From: Gnetum montanum
Taxonomy: Eukaryota; Streptophyta; Gnetopsida; Gnetales; Gnetaceae
NCBI GenBank assembly: GCA_015680685.1
Contig: MNCI01028452.1
Span: 883,418 to 947,417, forward strand
Length of the DNA: 64,000 nucleotides
Direction: 5' to 3'
Made by a program: the position numbers and the translations under genes. The notes beneath the pieces were generated by a model that ran no database searches, had not been told where the DNA came from, and was given only the letters and a program-made list of their open reading frames with translations. This document shows positions 20,190 through 33,229 of this stretch, piece after piece. Each line of letters starts with the position of its first letter. Positions within the stretch are counted from its first letter, which is position 1.

Positions 20190-23100
20190 ATCCTTGAGTT
20201 CTTTTACAACATTTGGGAAGGTATGGGATTATTGATTGACTTTTATCAAACAAAACAAACTAACCGACTTGACAAAAAATTGAGTGCCTCGGTGTATGGA
20301 TCAACACATTACAAAAAATGATGGTGTTTAGGACAAAAAATTGAACACCATGACACAACTCTTCAAAATCGAATAGCACATTCCTTGATGACATGAAGTG
20401 TGATGGAGAAGATTAGATGGTCCTAGATAGTCGTGGTTCCTGAGGCTCTGAGGGACCTTCATCGACTTCATACATGGATGGCGGTTGAGGTGGTTGTGGC
20501 TATTCTACTATTGCTACAACTTCAGGCAGGAGGCAGAAAGCATCAAGTAGTGCTTTCATTTTTTCCTCCTTACTTCTGGGATCATGCACTATCCATATAG
20601 CTTCACCAATGTGGGTTGGAATAGGCACATCCCAAGAACATTCGATTGTTAAAACAACTCCTTCGCATTGACAAACCAGGTAGCGAATTGCTTGCATTCA
20701 ATGTCAAATGCCTTAACTGGATCTTTCATTTCCTAGTCGTCATTGATTTGTCTAGCTAGGTTCTTAGTGATTGATTATTGATCTCTAAACCATACTCTGA
20801 GAACTTTGAGTTCAGCATTTTTAGTCTCAAGTTTCTACTTGGTGTCTTTGTGATGCTTGAACTCTACCTCATATAAAAGATACGATCAAGCCACTTGTTT
20901 CTTCAACTTTTTTGTAGTTTTCTAGTAGTCAGTAGTGTCAAGTTTGCATATTGGAGATTGGCCAACTCCATATATGTTATTATTTCTTCAATTTACAATT
21001 CCTTTAATCATATCTCCACTTTATTGTAGGCATCGATCCCATCAACGATGGGCTACCACATTTTTTTTCCTTATTGGGGTTGTTGGAAAACTTTATTCAT
21101 TTTCACCTTCGCCATCCGAATGTGTTTTTCATTGACTTCCTTCTACAAGCCAACCTATTCTCTATAGTGATTCTTCACTTTTTCAAACTTGAGAGCCTCA
21201 TTCTTCTAAGTAGCAATTTCTATGGTAGAATTCTAGTTCAAGGCATGCACTTCCTTCATTGACAGATTTCAATTTTCTATGGCCAATCTCCTCAATTCTA
21301 TGTTCACCTTGGTAAGATGCTCCTGTTGTTAATGAATAAATTCCTGCATTTGTTCCTTTTAAGTATCAACATTTCGTAGGAGATAATTCTATGCAATTAG
21401 GGTCTCGTTCTCCTAGCACATATGTGTCAAGTCCTTCTGAAATGAATACATTTTTGCTTCAGCTATGGACTGGTTGAAGATGGTTGTAACTGCCTCCTCC
21501 TCAACCTTCTAAAATCATTTCTAAAGCTATTTGAAAGCTTCATCTCTTGTTATTGCTGGGTTGAGGATTGTAAGATCTATAAGTTGCGCACGTAGTTCAA
21601 AAACCTTTACAACCAAGCATTAATTTCATTCTTGGGTTGTTTCAAGTTGCCCCTCCAAAATAATGCATTTGCCTCTTGCATTTAGTAGCTTCGACTAGAT
21701 TACAATGATGTCTTCTAGAAAATCAAAGATATCCAAAGTCAATTGCCTAGTTTTCAGTAATCATTCCAGCAACTCTTCATGTTGGGCTACATTTAAATTT
21801 TTCCTGATCATGCTTGTAGATGTTTGCACATCTTGAAGTGCAGATACATCTGGTATAGACATCATGGATGCATTTAATGCTTTAGCAACACAGTTAGTAA
21901 CAACTTCAGCCACTGTTTCCTACCCCTAGTGCTGCATCACCAAGATAGTTATTCCTTCACCTTCCTCCAAATGCACTGAGAAAGTGGTAGCATTCCCAAA
22001 TATTCTTGGAAATAGATGGTGTTGAGATAAGGACACCATCATCTCCGAAGCATTGGGATTCAACCTCATAAGCAATTACATTCATTAGGCAGAGAAAATT
22101 GGACCACCCCTCTCCATCTGGCTAACTATTTGGGCCACCTCATTAAGGTGACTCATTGCTAGTTAGTATGCAGATGGATCTACCCCACTCATTCCTACAC
22201 ATTACTCTTGTTTTCTCAAGAGCTGTTCTTAGATTTTGCACAAATCCCTAATGGTTGTGTGGGCCTCCAGCATTATTTCTTGAGTGGGTGGTTGTGGTAG
22301 CTGCTCCTCTTCTTGGGTAATTACTGGTGTTTTATCTTTCATGATCTTAGACCATGAGGCCAAAGGAGCATGCCTGATGGTATCATTGAAGTAGCAAATG
22401 ATGCCTACCCTTTTGTAGAGTTTTTGAATGAGGCATAGAATGGGTAGGGCTTTTCTTCCATGTTTATTTTCCTTGAAGTGCATTTTGATCTCTAAGTAGA
22501 TCAATTGTAGAAGGTTGATGAGAAATTTCCTACTTAGAGCGGTGCATGCTCAAGTAGAAAAGGCAGTCACCTTGCTTAGCCTCACTGTTGGATTAAGGTG
22601 ATTGGCTACAATTTTGAAATAAATTCACTCTATCAGTGTGAGCACACCGTAGTCCTTATGGTCAACCCTATAACATCGCTAGGTCCACTCCCTCTTGGCC
22701 TTAAGATCACCCTTCATGGATAGTTCTACCAACTGTGTTCTAGTGTCATTCAACCTAAGTGCCTATGTGATAGTTTCTACCAAGTAGGACACTTGAATGT
22801 CCTTGATTTTCACAATGGACCCTGGCCTTCTATTACTTCAAAAGAGATATGTCTCTCCCATGCACCATTCCCCATTGGATGTGATTATTGGCTATATGGG
22901 AGAGGTCTGCAATTGAGTCTTTACATCTGCTAGAGCTTTCTTGAGGAATGGCGTGAAGTTAATCTCTTGAAGGACTAATCATTGGATCTTTTAGGACCTA
23001 ATGATTTCTAGGAAAGCTTGAGTCAAAGTGACCTCAAGCCTTCACATGGGTCCAGGCACTTCTCCTTGTTGTGATTGTTCAATAGGCACTTCTTCTTCAA

Positions 23101-23330
23101 GCTCCTTATGAAGAGGTCCTGTTTCATGGGTTGCTTCTGGTAGTTCTTAGACTTGTTCTTATTGTCCCCTTCCAGCTCTAGGCTACTTCTCCCATGGCTA
23201 AGAGGGTTCTCCTTCTTGTGAGTGTTTCTATTTTGATTACATCTATAACTACAATGAGACCATGGGTTAGCATTTGTTGTGTAACATGAAGCAATTAGAA
23301 TACCTTTATCTCTTAATGATAGTTGCACTT
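20190..23330 (-). pseudogene. Element C: env-like coiled-coil protein gene
   Basis: Homologous to the better preserved gene in element D. The N-terminal half contains GRKALPILCLIQKLYKRVGI at about 22400-22450, matching GRRALPFPCLIQKLCKRAGI in D and resembling the 'putative plant transposon protein' segment found beside Athila elements. A long helical region spans about 22000-20750, and the C-terminal signature SWDVPIPTHIGEAIW (about 20590-20650) matches D. Many stops and frameshifts. I see no signal peptide or membrane span, so envelope function is not supported. Confidence 0.75.
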
Positions 23331-23710
23331 TGGTTAGGTTATGGTTATGGCTAATTTAATTACTCCAGTTATCATTTTACTTATGTGTTATCATTAATAA
23401 ATCATCCCGAAGGTTGTTGGAAGGGTCAATTATTGAAAAAGTTGATGTTTATATGTTGTTAAGGTTATTAACCCTTTAGGGGAGTTAAAAAAAATTTCCA
23501 AAAAATTTCATTGATTTTTCATCAAAAACCTTAAGGTTTGTAGCCCCCATAATAAAGATCTTACCTTTGATAAGTGCAGGATCAAAAAATGGAGTGATTT
23601 GGACAACCATTGGAAAGTTATGAGCTTTGGAAGGTTTTGGGCTCTAAAAAATTGCAAAAACTTCTCGTGTGTTATGAGAAAATGACAAAAAATTGCAAAC
23701 TATTTAGTGG

Positions 23711-23785
23711 TATATATAGAGTTTTTGGGTTATATCCACGAGGCCTCGTCAACACGATTGGCTATGTCGATGAGTGATGATCATT
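23711..23785 (-). promoter_or_regulatory. Element C internal promoter: TATA box plus hexamer array
   Basis: On the minus strand TATATATA starts at 23718. Hexamers lie at 23734 (ATCCAC), 23748 (GTCAAC), 23766 (GTCGAT) and 23780 (ATCATT, degenerate), giving 16 bp to TATA and steps 14, 18, 14. The unit GTCAACxxGATTGGC / CGAGGCCTCGTC resembles the array in this element's own LTR. It lies a few hundred bases upstream of the env-like gene. Confidence 0.65.
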
Positions 23786-23789
23786 GACT

Positions 23790-25560
23790 TCGTTCAAAGT
23801 TGTAAAATACAAGGAGTTTTTGAGTGAAATTGGTGTCAAATGAAAGTCTAAAAGGCTAATACTAGTATGAAAACATGAGAAGAGGGTGTTGAAGCTTATA
23901 AATTTTGAAAAATGGACAAAGAATAATTCACAGGATGAATGAAATAAAAGGTTAAGGAGCACTGAGTGGAATACTTAATGGAATATGTGAAAGATAGGAT
24001 TGTGGCAATGTCAAAGGTAAAGAACCTTAACTAACCAAACCAAAAGTTATGCAAGTCAGTCCTCCCCATCGCAAGCTCATACCTTTTGCCCTTGCATAAC
24101 CTTAACTAAAGAGTCAGTGGGCCCCACAGTCGACTAATGATCATGAAAAGTTAAGGATCAACCAGAAAGAATCTATCCAAGAATCCCAAGATGTCAGACC
24201 AAGACATAGACCATAACATAGAACACGACAGTGAGGTGAGTTATGGTAGCATGAATGGATGATAGAGAGGATGGAATGAAGTTCCAAATTAAGGTCATAA
24301 GAAGTCCCTTGTGGAATTTATGGTTAAAATGACCTGAGAAGATCCATCCTCAGTCTAGACCAAAAATAGCCACTTTCAGTGACTTCACATTGCCACTCTA
24401 AGACTGATCCACTCACTCAAGACACCAGAATTCTTACACAAAACAACCGCCATTCCACAAAGAGAAGAAAAGAGAAGTAAGAAGTGAGAGAGAGGGCCTT
24501 AGTTAGAGGGGACATTCAGGCACAAGTGCATGTCGTTCAAGTTCCATAATCAGTGCTTGTAGCCTGTTATTTGTCCAAGGGATGTGCTTTGAATTTCCAT
24601 GGTTTTTTTTTTTTTTGAAATGGCAACCACACCATGCAAGGACTTATTCATGTCTAAGGGGTGTAATTTGAATTCCCATCATTTTTTTGGATGGAAACCA
24701 CATGATGTAAAGACTTTATTTGACTTCTTATTAGTGGGTGGTATGGAATGATAAGAAGTTTGTGAAAAACACTCAAGCACTCAAGTAAGTAGAAAAGTAT
24801 ACTGAGTATTGAGTCTCCTTGAAGTCACACCCTTTACAAACCTTTGAATCCTTCCTAATTTTGGAGCTACCAAGGTCACTGATTAATTAAAAATTTCTTT
24901 AATGAAAGGGACCTCAAATTCCCAGAACAAGGAAAACCCTAGAGTTTATTAGATGGGTGGATGACATGGACTCATTGCCTATTCCATGAAAAATAAACCA
25001 TGTCAAAGTCATCAGACATCAGAATTCAAAAATAAAAATCAAACATCCACAATCATAACATTAACCACAACCCATCATTAGTAAGCAAAAATAGTGGCAC
25101 TGTATCCTGTGATAATAAAGTAATTTTATTAGCAAAAATAAGAAAATATCACACTTTGAAGAAAAAAAATAAAGTAAAATATATAAAAGAAAGTGTAAAA
25201 TAATCAAGAAAGGTTCAAAGATACCAATGATGGTGTAAAATTAGAAAAATTTGAAAATCAAAACCTTGTAAGATAAATAATTTGTAAAATCAAAAAAGTG
25301 AAAAACAAAAAGTAGAAAAACTAAGAAACCATATTGATGGTTAGCATGGATGGCCATATCCCCCACAACGAAGTTGGAAGGAGGAGATCTGAAAAATAGA
25401 ACATGGTTGTCCATTCATTAAGGTGGTAGCTACACTGATCTGTCTTGGTTTGAGGAAAGGCTTTACTTGTTGAATGTTGACCAACTACTTTTTATTTGGG
25501 CTTTCAGGTTTGTAAATTATCATGGCCCTAGAGGAAAAAGTCTAATATATTATATAAGGT
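23790..25560 (-). other. Element C: non-coding spacer between integrase and env-like gene
   Basis: AT-rich, no coding frame. Contains two related copies of a segment with GTGCTTTGAATTTCCAT and a T-rich tract followed by an ACCACACCATGCAA-type stretch (about 24580-24720), the counterpart of the duplicated spacer repeats of element D. Confidence 0.55.
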
Positions 25561-25599
25561 TCCTCCCATAATGTTTGAAATTTTTCCTTTTGGGGTACA

Positions 25600-28320
25600 T
25601 GTGCAGGGTTCCAATAAAGAACCTTATCTCCTGGTTGAAGTTTTACTTTCCTGATTCTAGACTTAAAAACATTAATCTTTCTTTATGTGCTAGACTTAGG
25701 TTAAGATTCAGATCACAGGTTGTTAAGAGTGTATGAAGCTTGGATTGAATTAGGAACATTGGAACTTTTTTGTACACTAACTCATAGGGAGAGTAGCCAA
25801 TAGGAAGTTTTCATGTTGAACGATAAGTCCAAAGAGCATTGTTAGGTTTTGTGCTCCAATCTTTCCTATATTTACTAATAGTACTTGTTAATATTTTTGT
25901 GATCTCCTGATTGGTTACCTCTGCTTGACTATTGGCTTAGGGGTGGTAAGGTGTTGTTAATTTATGTTCAATCCCTAAGCATTACATTAACTTCCTAAAA
26001 GTGGCACCTGTGAAATGAGTTCCATTGTTAGAAATTAGTGAATGTGGCATCCCAAATCTATTTATAATATTTTGTTGTATAAATTTAGCAACAACGGATG
26101 ATGTATAATTAGTAATAGCTATTGCTTCTATCCATTTGGTGAAGTAGTCAACTGCTACTATAATATATTCCTTTCCATTAGACATGGGTGTGATGGAACC
26201 CATAAAGTCAACACCCCATATGTCGAAAGGTTCCAGTGGGTGAATCCACTGTTGAGGACCTTCCATGTGAGTAGTCATCCCTCATCTTGTTGACAACATT
26301 TACAAGACTTGATGAACTAGTGGGCATCCCTAAAGATTATAGGCCAATAGTATCCTGCCATTAGGATTTTTAAGGTCGTGTGTCTCCCTACATAGTGGCC
26401 TTCACAAGGCCCTTCGTGAGCATCCTAGAGAATGCACAGTTGATCTTCATTAAGGACACACCAACAATTAAGCCATCAGCACACACCTTGTAGAGGTGTC
26501 CATTGATTTCCATGAAATATTTGACCCAATGAAGAAATTGTTGCTTCTTTCTAAAATAGAAGTCTTGTGGCATCTCTTGAGTGAGAAGATAGGTGAAGAT
26601 GCCATTGTACCATGTTGCTTTTGTAGGCATTTGTTCACTTATTGCTCTTGTAAAGAGGAGTTTGTCTAGAAACTAATCAGAGAGCATACTCTTCTCCTCT
26701 TTATTATCCCATCATAAGTGAGAGAGGTGGTCAACAACCACATTCTTGGTTCCTTTTTGATCTACCGTCATGAGATCAAATTCCTATAAGATCACAAGTC
26801 ACCGTATGACACGAGGACTCACCATTGGCTTGTTCATGAGGAAGCAAATTACACTATGGTCTATGTGCATAAATACTTTGTAACCAAGCACATAGTGCCT
26901 AAACTTTTCAAGAGCATACACCACTACTACTTACTCCTTTTCCATGATGGTGCAATTTAACTATGCTCCCACAATGATTCAGCTTGTGTAGTGGACATAG
27001 TATGGGTGTTTCTTATCATCCATTTGCATGAGCACTATTCCCAAGGCATAGTTAGATGCATCTATCATGATATGGAAGGGTCTGGACCAGTCTGGTGCTC
27101 ATAGGATTGGTGTTTCTATGAGTTTCTATTTTAACTATTGGAATGCATGTTCACATTCCTTGGTCTATATGAAAGGTGCATGTTTCTTTGTAAGCTCTAC
27201 CAACGGCTTTGTGATCTTAGAGAAATTCTCTATGAATCGCTGGTAGTAGCCAGTGTGTCTAAGGAATGGCCAAACATCTTTAATGGTCTCTGGTTGGCAT
27301 GTTATTCCTTGGATGACCCTTATCTTTTATAGGCCTACCTTGATCCCTTTTTACAAAATTCGATGTCGTAGCACAATTCCTTTTTGAACCATGAGATCAC
27401 TCTTTTGCTAGTTAAGCTGTAAGTTTGTTTCAACACATCTCTTCAATACTTACTCTAGGTGGTCCAAGGCTTGCTCAAATGTAACTCTATAGGTGAAAAA
27501 GTCATCCATGAAGACTTCAACACCACTACCGATCTACTATTGAAAGATACTAAGGACCAAGTGCTGAAATGTTGTAGGGGCATTCCACAAACTGAATGGC
27601 ATCTTACAATATGCAAAATTCCCCCAAGGACTTGTGAATGTTGTCTTTGCCTAACCTTCTAGCACAATTTGGATTTGGTTACAGCCACTATAACCATCCA
27701 AGAAGCCATAATAATAATGCTCGAATTTGATGTTCAACACTTGATCCACAAATGGTAAGGAAAAATGATCTTTAAATGTTACCATATTCAACAACTTTAA
27801 ATCAATAGAAACCTATCATTTACCATCCTTTTTCAGCACAATTATGAGTGGGCTAATCCACTCACTATCTACAATGGGATAGATGAACCCTACCTTGAGG
27901 AGTTGTTCAATTTCCTCTTTGATGATTTGCTTCAATTTGGGGTTCAACTACCTCTATAGCTATCTTCTAGGCTTCATGGTTAGGTTAACGTAAATGCGAT
28001 GCTAGCGTATCTTTGGATCAATTCCTGTTAGCCCAAGATATGACCAAGAAAAAGTTGTTGGCCATTTACAACTTTTCTTTTTGTTCAAAAGCAAGTTTGG
28101 TATTAATTATGACTAGTTTAACATTGTTTAAAAATGCATACTCCATGCCGACTGGTAAAGTTTTTAACTCTAGAGACTCCTGCTTGAAGTTAACAAGGAT
28201 TTCCAACTCTCCCCAACAAGTATCATCATGTTCATCAAAGAGTTGGGAATGAACTTGTTCAATTTTTTCTATGTCTTTAACATAAGCACATGTTAGGCTC
28301 TTAGTTGGTTCCATGCATAA
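25600..28320 (-). pseudogene. Element C: RT, RNase H and integrase
   Basis: The minus strand shows a pre-RT segment (FKQESLELKTLPVGMEYAFL), RT remnants with VFMDDF near 27500, RNase H remnants, and integrase at 26630-25650. Integrase motifs: WGVDFMGSITPMSNGKEY (first Asp kept), ISNNGTHFTGATF (second Asp changed to Asn) and SQAEVTNQE (Glu kept), then GYSPYELVY. Stops are frequent in RT and fewer in integrase. Same family as element B pol. Confidence 0.85.
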
Positions 28321-28416
28321 CGTGTTGTTGCCTATGTTAGCTATCAGCCACTAGGTGTCCTCCTATTTTGTGGCTATTGCATACAAACACCTTTGAATTT
28401 TAATTTCTTGTGCACA

Positions 28417-29046
28417 CTAATTGCATGCTTTAACATGTCTACTCCAGATTAACCAAATCTTTTGCACACAATTACACCCATTATAATTGTACGCGATGCA
28501 TGGAATAGGCTTCTTCTCAATCTTGCCTAGTTCATTTTCCTTGGATATTTCTAAAGAGAGGCCCCTTGTACCCATATGTGCATCGACCATGCTTAACCAA
28601 GCTCTTCCCATGGGGAAGTCACTTTTGTAGTTATCCACCTTAATTACCAAAAAATCAACAAGATAGGAACACCTACAAACTATGGTCATAATGTCCTCTA
28701 CTAATCCTAGAGGGATAGTAATCAACTAATCTGCTAATTCTAGACAAATGTTTCTCTTCTTAAGAGGTGGTAGGTTTAAGGCCTTGTACATGTCATGGAA
28801 GATGAGATTAACTATGGAACCAAAGTCAATAAGAGCCTTGCATGGCTCATGTCTAGCGATTTGTAGATAAATGAGTGAACTTCCTAGGTTAGATCTTTTT
28901 GTGGAAAGATTGCCAGCCTTGATCCAGTCAGAAACAACATGAGTTAACATCATAGTGCGGATCCAAGGTACCACTTTTTTTGAAGGGCACTCGAAGGTGT
29001 TTGATATAGAGGATAAGGGTGCTAGAGATGTAGGACAATTAGCCAA
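28417..29046 (-). pseudogene. Element C: retropepsin-like protease
   Basis: Two joined open segments carry CKALIDFGSIVNLIFHDMY, where the catalytic D-S-G has become D-F-G, then LPPLKKRNICLELAD, ITIPLGLVEDIM and DFPMGRAWLSMVDAHMG. Element D has the same segment with an intact LLDSGSGVN. The tail KKPIPCIAYNYNGCNCVQ is the conserved post-protease Cys segment also seen in B and D. Confidence 0.8.
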
Positions 29047-29049
29047 GCT

Positions 29050-31520
29050 AGATTATGAGGGTTGAAGAGGACTATTGTGTCAAAAGAAAGGTCTTTTTCT
29101 TGATCGATTTTCTAGACCACTTGGCTAGAAACGTAGTTATGAATGTATAGTCCTCATAACATTTCATTGTTATGGCTGTGGAAGAATCTCACCTTGCATG
29201 GATGGAGCAGGAGGTAACTAGGTTGAAGGTGGAGGTGTGTGCGTAGATTGATGTGGAGGGTGATATGGATATGGATATGGGTTTTTTTTAGTAGATGGTG
29301 AATGTGTTCGGTGGTACTCTGGAGGGTAATAGTGATGATAAAATGGTGTATGACTTGCAAAGCTTCTAGGGGAGATACGTTGTTGAACATAGTACCTGTA
29401 TGGATTTGGTTGCCTATAAGGGTACTGTTGCCTTGGCGGTGGCATTCCCCACGATTGTGATTGGTACCACTATTGGTATTGTTCATAAGGTTATGAAGGA
29501 GTTTCACTAGGGTAGTAAGCTTATTGTTATTGTTAAAACTACCTTAGATTACCTTGAGGATAAGGCAATCGTCTAGGTTCTTACCTACGTGCTAGTTGAG
29601 GATTCAATGCATACATCCCAAACTCTTGTAAGTGTGACACCATAGGGCAACATCCATTTGGATGTTTGTATTGACAAATGTCACAATTAGTTTTATCATC
29701 AAAGTCAATTTTCATAATTTCTTCTACTGCAGTATCTTTGCCCTTACCTCTTTGGTAGGCATATTTATCCCTTTGGATTCTTTAACAATCTTCATAGCTA
29801 TTTAAAATTTTTCATCCAAAGAGTTCCATAATTTATCAACCTTTGCCAAAATATCAAAAATAGATTTTTGGATGGGCAAGGTTTTTCTATTCACCACTTA
29901 ATCAAGTGATGACTTCTCCTTGTCACAAAATCAAACCTCATGTTTCCTTATGGAAGGATCCCTATTATACTCTTCTACACTTTCTCCTTTTTTGTAGCTC
30001 ACCGTCTTCTTTTGCTACTTGCTCAATTAGCCTTTGGATCTGATGAGCTCTTAGTTCAAACAATCTTCCTTGGGCATACACCCCAAGGGTTGTTCTTATT
30101 TCTGCTTTAAGTCCATATATGATGTGGCAAATTTGTTCTATCTAAGAATAACCATGGCTAGGGCATCAGTGTAGGAGTGAATAGTATCGGTCGATGGTGA
30201 CATCCAAGGATTCATGTGTTCTCTATTTCTAGCCTTGGATTTACTTTTTTAAATTAGACACTTTGGAGTACATCTAATATTTATCATTAAATAGCTTTAA
30301 CATGGTACTCCATCTGTGGATAGATTCTAACTCTAAGAACCAGTACCAACTTTTAGCTTCCCTGATGAGTGTCCTTGGGAAAAGATTGAGTTTTTGTCAT
30401 TCATTCTCTATGTTCTATAAGGCACAAGCATCATGGAAATCTTGTAGATGTGTTTGTGGATCAAATTTGTATCCCCCCTCAAATCTTGGGATATTGTTCA
30501 TATCTAAGCACTTGATCCAACTATCTTTCACATGCCTAGTTGGAATTTTAACTACCTCTGCAATGTTGAGCATACTTTAGGTTACTAGTAGAGGTTCATC
30601 ATCATGACTACGTCAATGATGGTGATGATGGTTTTGGCCATCCCTTCAATCTTGGTGGCCTTCACAATCACTGTTGTCTCATTGATCACCTTTATCATGA
30701 TTATTTTGATGGTAGCTTCTATGAAAATCATCAAATGAAGAGAAATGTTTAAAAAAGGATGAAGAGGATGAAGATAAAGGTGGACCGCCACCGCCACCAT
30801 GGTGCCCACCACCAGTCTTTGGCTTATTACGATTACTATCCTTAGTCCCTTGCTATTGTGATGCTTGCCCCAGTCCCTACCTTGGCTATCACTTTTCCTA
30901 AACCTAATTTATAAATAGTGGATCACAGGTTCAAGTTCACATCCTCGTCACCAATAACAGGGGGTGGAGAATCTTCATGTTGAAAACCTTCAAAGGGAGG
31001 ATCCTCATTGTCATATTGATCTAGTAGGAACAAGGGATTAGGAAAATGTTTTCCCTTTGTAGCTTCATGGAGTTTCTCCTGACATCAATCTCGTTTGCAT
31101 TGTGTCTTAGTGGGATAGTAATTTCAAGTGGCATAACTATCCACAACATATTCTTTGTGAAGATTTGCGATGTCCAACTTTTTAAGGATTTTAAATAGCA
31201 TCCTGGGCATAGATCTATCAAGGGGCAAGATGATATTACCCTTCATATCATGCCATCTCAATTGTTCATCCTGATGTAGGATGAAGGTGAAGTCTAGTAC
31301 ATACTCATCTAGATGAGAATATACCACTTTGCACTCCTATAGGATTGGTAGTTTAACATCTTCATGCTTGTGAGAAGAAGAAGATATTTTACAAAATAAA
31401 GTAAAATTATCAGTGTGCTTTTATAATTTTATGTATAGTAGGAATGATATTGACCTTAAGGTTCATTCAACAATACTAATGGTATTCACCTAAACCTAAA
31501 TAGAGCACATTTCAATAAAC
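29050..31520 (-). pseudogene. Element C: gag
   Basis: The N-terminal segment HLDEYVLDFTFILHQDEQLR (near 31260-31310) matches HPDEYVPDFTFILH in D gag. The gag core lies at about 30100-30600. A short zinc-knuckle-like CDICQYKHPNGC (C-x2-C-x3-H-x3-C) is at about 29650-29700, and a Pro/Tyr/His-rich region (29220-29450) separates it from protease. Numerous stops and frameshifts. Confidence 0.75.
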
Positions 31521-31543
31521 AAAGTCCCTGGCAACAACGCCAA

Positions 31544-32380
31544 TGATGAGCAACAAGATACCCCTACATCCAACCATACAAATTACAAAGTGTTCACGTG
31601 CAATCCAATGGAATTCCATGGACTTTATCATTTCTGGTGCACTAGTCCTCTAAGAAGTGAATCTTGCCTTAAGATCAATTGTTGTCTTTCCAATTACACT
31701 TGTGATGTACACTAGTATGGTTAAGTGTAATTGAGACATCTAATTTTTATCATTTTGTATTTTTATGATTTCTATACTTGAAGAGAAATATAGTGGTTGG
31801 ACTAACTAATTTAATTTAACTAATCAACTAATGTCTAACTAGTCCTAACATAAGCTTCTGGTCCTACTTTTTGTACATGTCCTGAACCCACGTATCCACT
31901 ACTGGGTGACCAAGCACTATGCTGCTAGGCATACCAAACAATAACATTGCTGGGATTACCAAGTGAATATGTTACACTCAAAGTGGTCAGACTTATGTGT
32001 TTAATCTATATTACTTAATCACTTCATTAACTTAATTACTGAAAACATTTAATACATAATTAAAAATATTAAATGCATAAATAAAATATTTAATTTATCT
32101 AAAATGCTACAAGGTTTATCAGAAAGCTTGTCTTTATTGCCGCAGACACTGTCATGCTCAAGTACAACAATGCTCAAATAAAGATCTGTACACTCAATGA
32201 CTCCTGCTGCGAGCACTCGGGAGAAAAATTCTAACTTTCAGATAGAAAAATTGCAAGAGCTTCACTGCAACTACAATCTCTATTACCATAAATGTAACTG
32301 GTAGGCACGTATTTATAGTTGAAAATTAACATTGCATCAATGGGGCCTCATCGACATTGCCAACTAAATGCGACTCATCA
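31544..32380 (-). repeat. Element C 5' LTR with shortened U3 array
   Basis: 837 bp, aligned throughout with the 3' LTR except for a 76-bp loss within the U3 array: only the hexamers at 32336 (ATCAAT) and 32350 (ATCGAC) remain, 14 bp apart, with the first ending 19 bp from the TATA box (TATAAATA, minus, 32317-32310). The primer-binding site directly follows at 31543-31523. Confidence 0.88.
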
Positions 32381-32732
32381 TCATCCTTGGGGTCGATAGA
32401 CTCCTTGGTATGATGGCATACAAGGACATTAAGGGCATGAGCCTACTATGGGGAGGATCCACTTGCATACTCCTTGGCTTGAATGGTTAAATTTTCTATC
32501 CCTTAATCATTTTGCTCTCAACTCCATTGTTTTCCACCACAAAACATCTAGTTTTTATGCTCTTTGACACTTCAATCTCCACCTACATATCTTTTCCCAA
32601 CATATTCTACATTCTCTTGAATGCTTTGTCCTTACTCTAGGCTTTTCTAGCTTCCTTGGAACTCCAATTTCATCACAATACTCTTTTTCTATCATTAGGT
32701 TTTTGCATGTGAAACTTTTTATTTATGGCTGC

Positions 32733-32807
32733 ATCAACACATCCTTGTTGATGCAGCCTAATGCGTTGACGCATACCCATCAATGCAAAAGAAAAATACT
32801 ATAAATA
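32733..32807 (+). promoter_or_regulatory. Element B internal promoter: TATA box plus hexamer array
   Basis: Hexamers at 32733 (ATCAAC), 32747 (GTTGAT), 32765 (GTTGAC) and 32779 (ATCAAT), steps 14, 18, 14, then 16 bp to TATAAATA at 32800-32807. The same GTTGAT / ATCAAT variant fills the U3 of this element's LTR. About 430 bp upstream of the env-like gene. Confidence 0.7.
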
Positions 32808-33229
32808 TGTGATGGGAGTTAGCAAAATTTTCACATTTTCCTCATAACACAAGGGGACTTTTTGCAATTTTCAAAGCCCAGAACCTTCCCAACACCATGA
32901 CTTTCTAACTGTTTGTCCAAATCAATTTATTCTTTCATCCTTGAGCTACCATAGGTGAGCTTTACATCTTGGGGGCCATAAACCTATCGTGTATGATGGA
33001 AACATTTTTCTAATTTCCTAAGATTTAACTAGTAAAATATTATTAAAATTACCATTCTACACTAAGTTAAACCTCATCAACAAACTTGGGTAGCTACACA
33101 AATGAAATAATAATAAAATAATCCATCTGCCATGATCACAACTAACCAAAGTGTAGCTTGCTCAAATGAGAAAAGGTATCAAAGGCATTAATATTTACAC
33201 ATAAAACACTAATACTAGTTTATTTTTGT

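Larger units (their letters stand above)
19250..32380 (-). mobile_element. Element C: near full-length Athila-like LTR retrotransposon
   Basis: On the minus strand: 5' LTR 32380-31544, a primer-binding site next to it (TTGGCGTTGTTGCCAGGGA, close to the tRNA-Asp complement used by Athila elements), gag, protease, RT, RNase H, integrase, spacer with internal promoter, env-like gene, a purine tract (TTATGGGGGTA, 20175-20165) and 3' LTR 20164-19250. Both LTRs begin TGATGAG and end in ATTCATCA or GCTCATCA. The flanks CCATC (19245-19249) and TCATC (32381-32385) are probably a 5-bp target duplication with one mutation. All frames are decayed. Confidence 0.9.
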
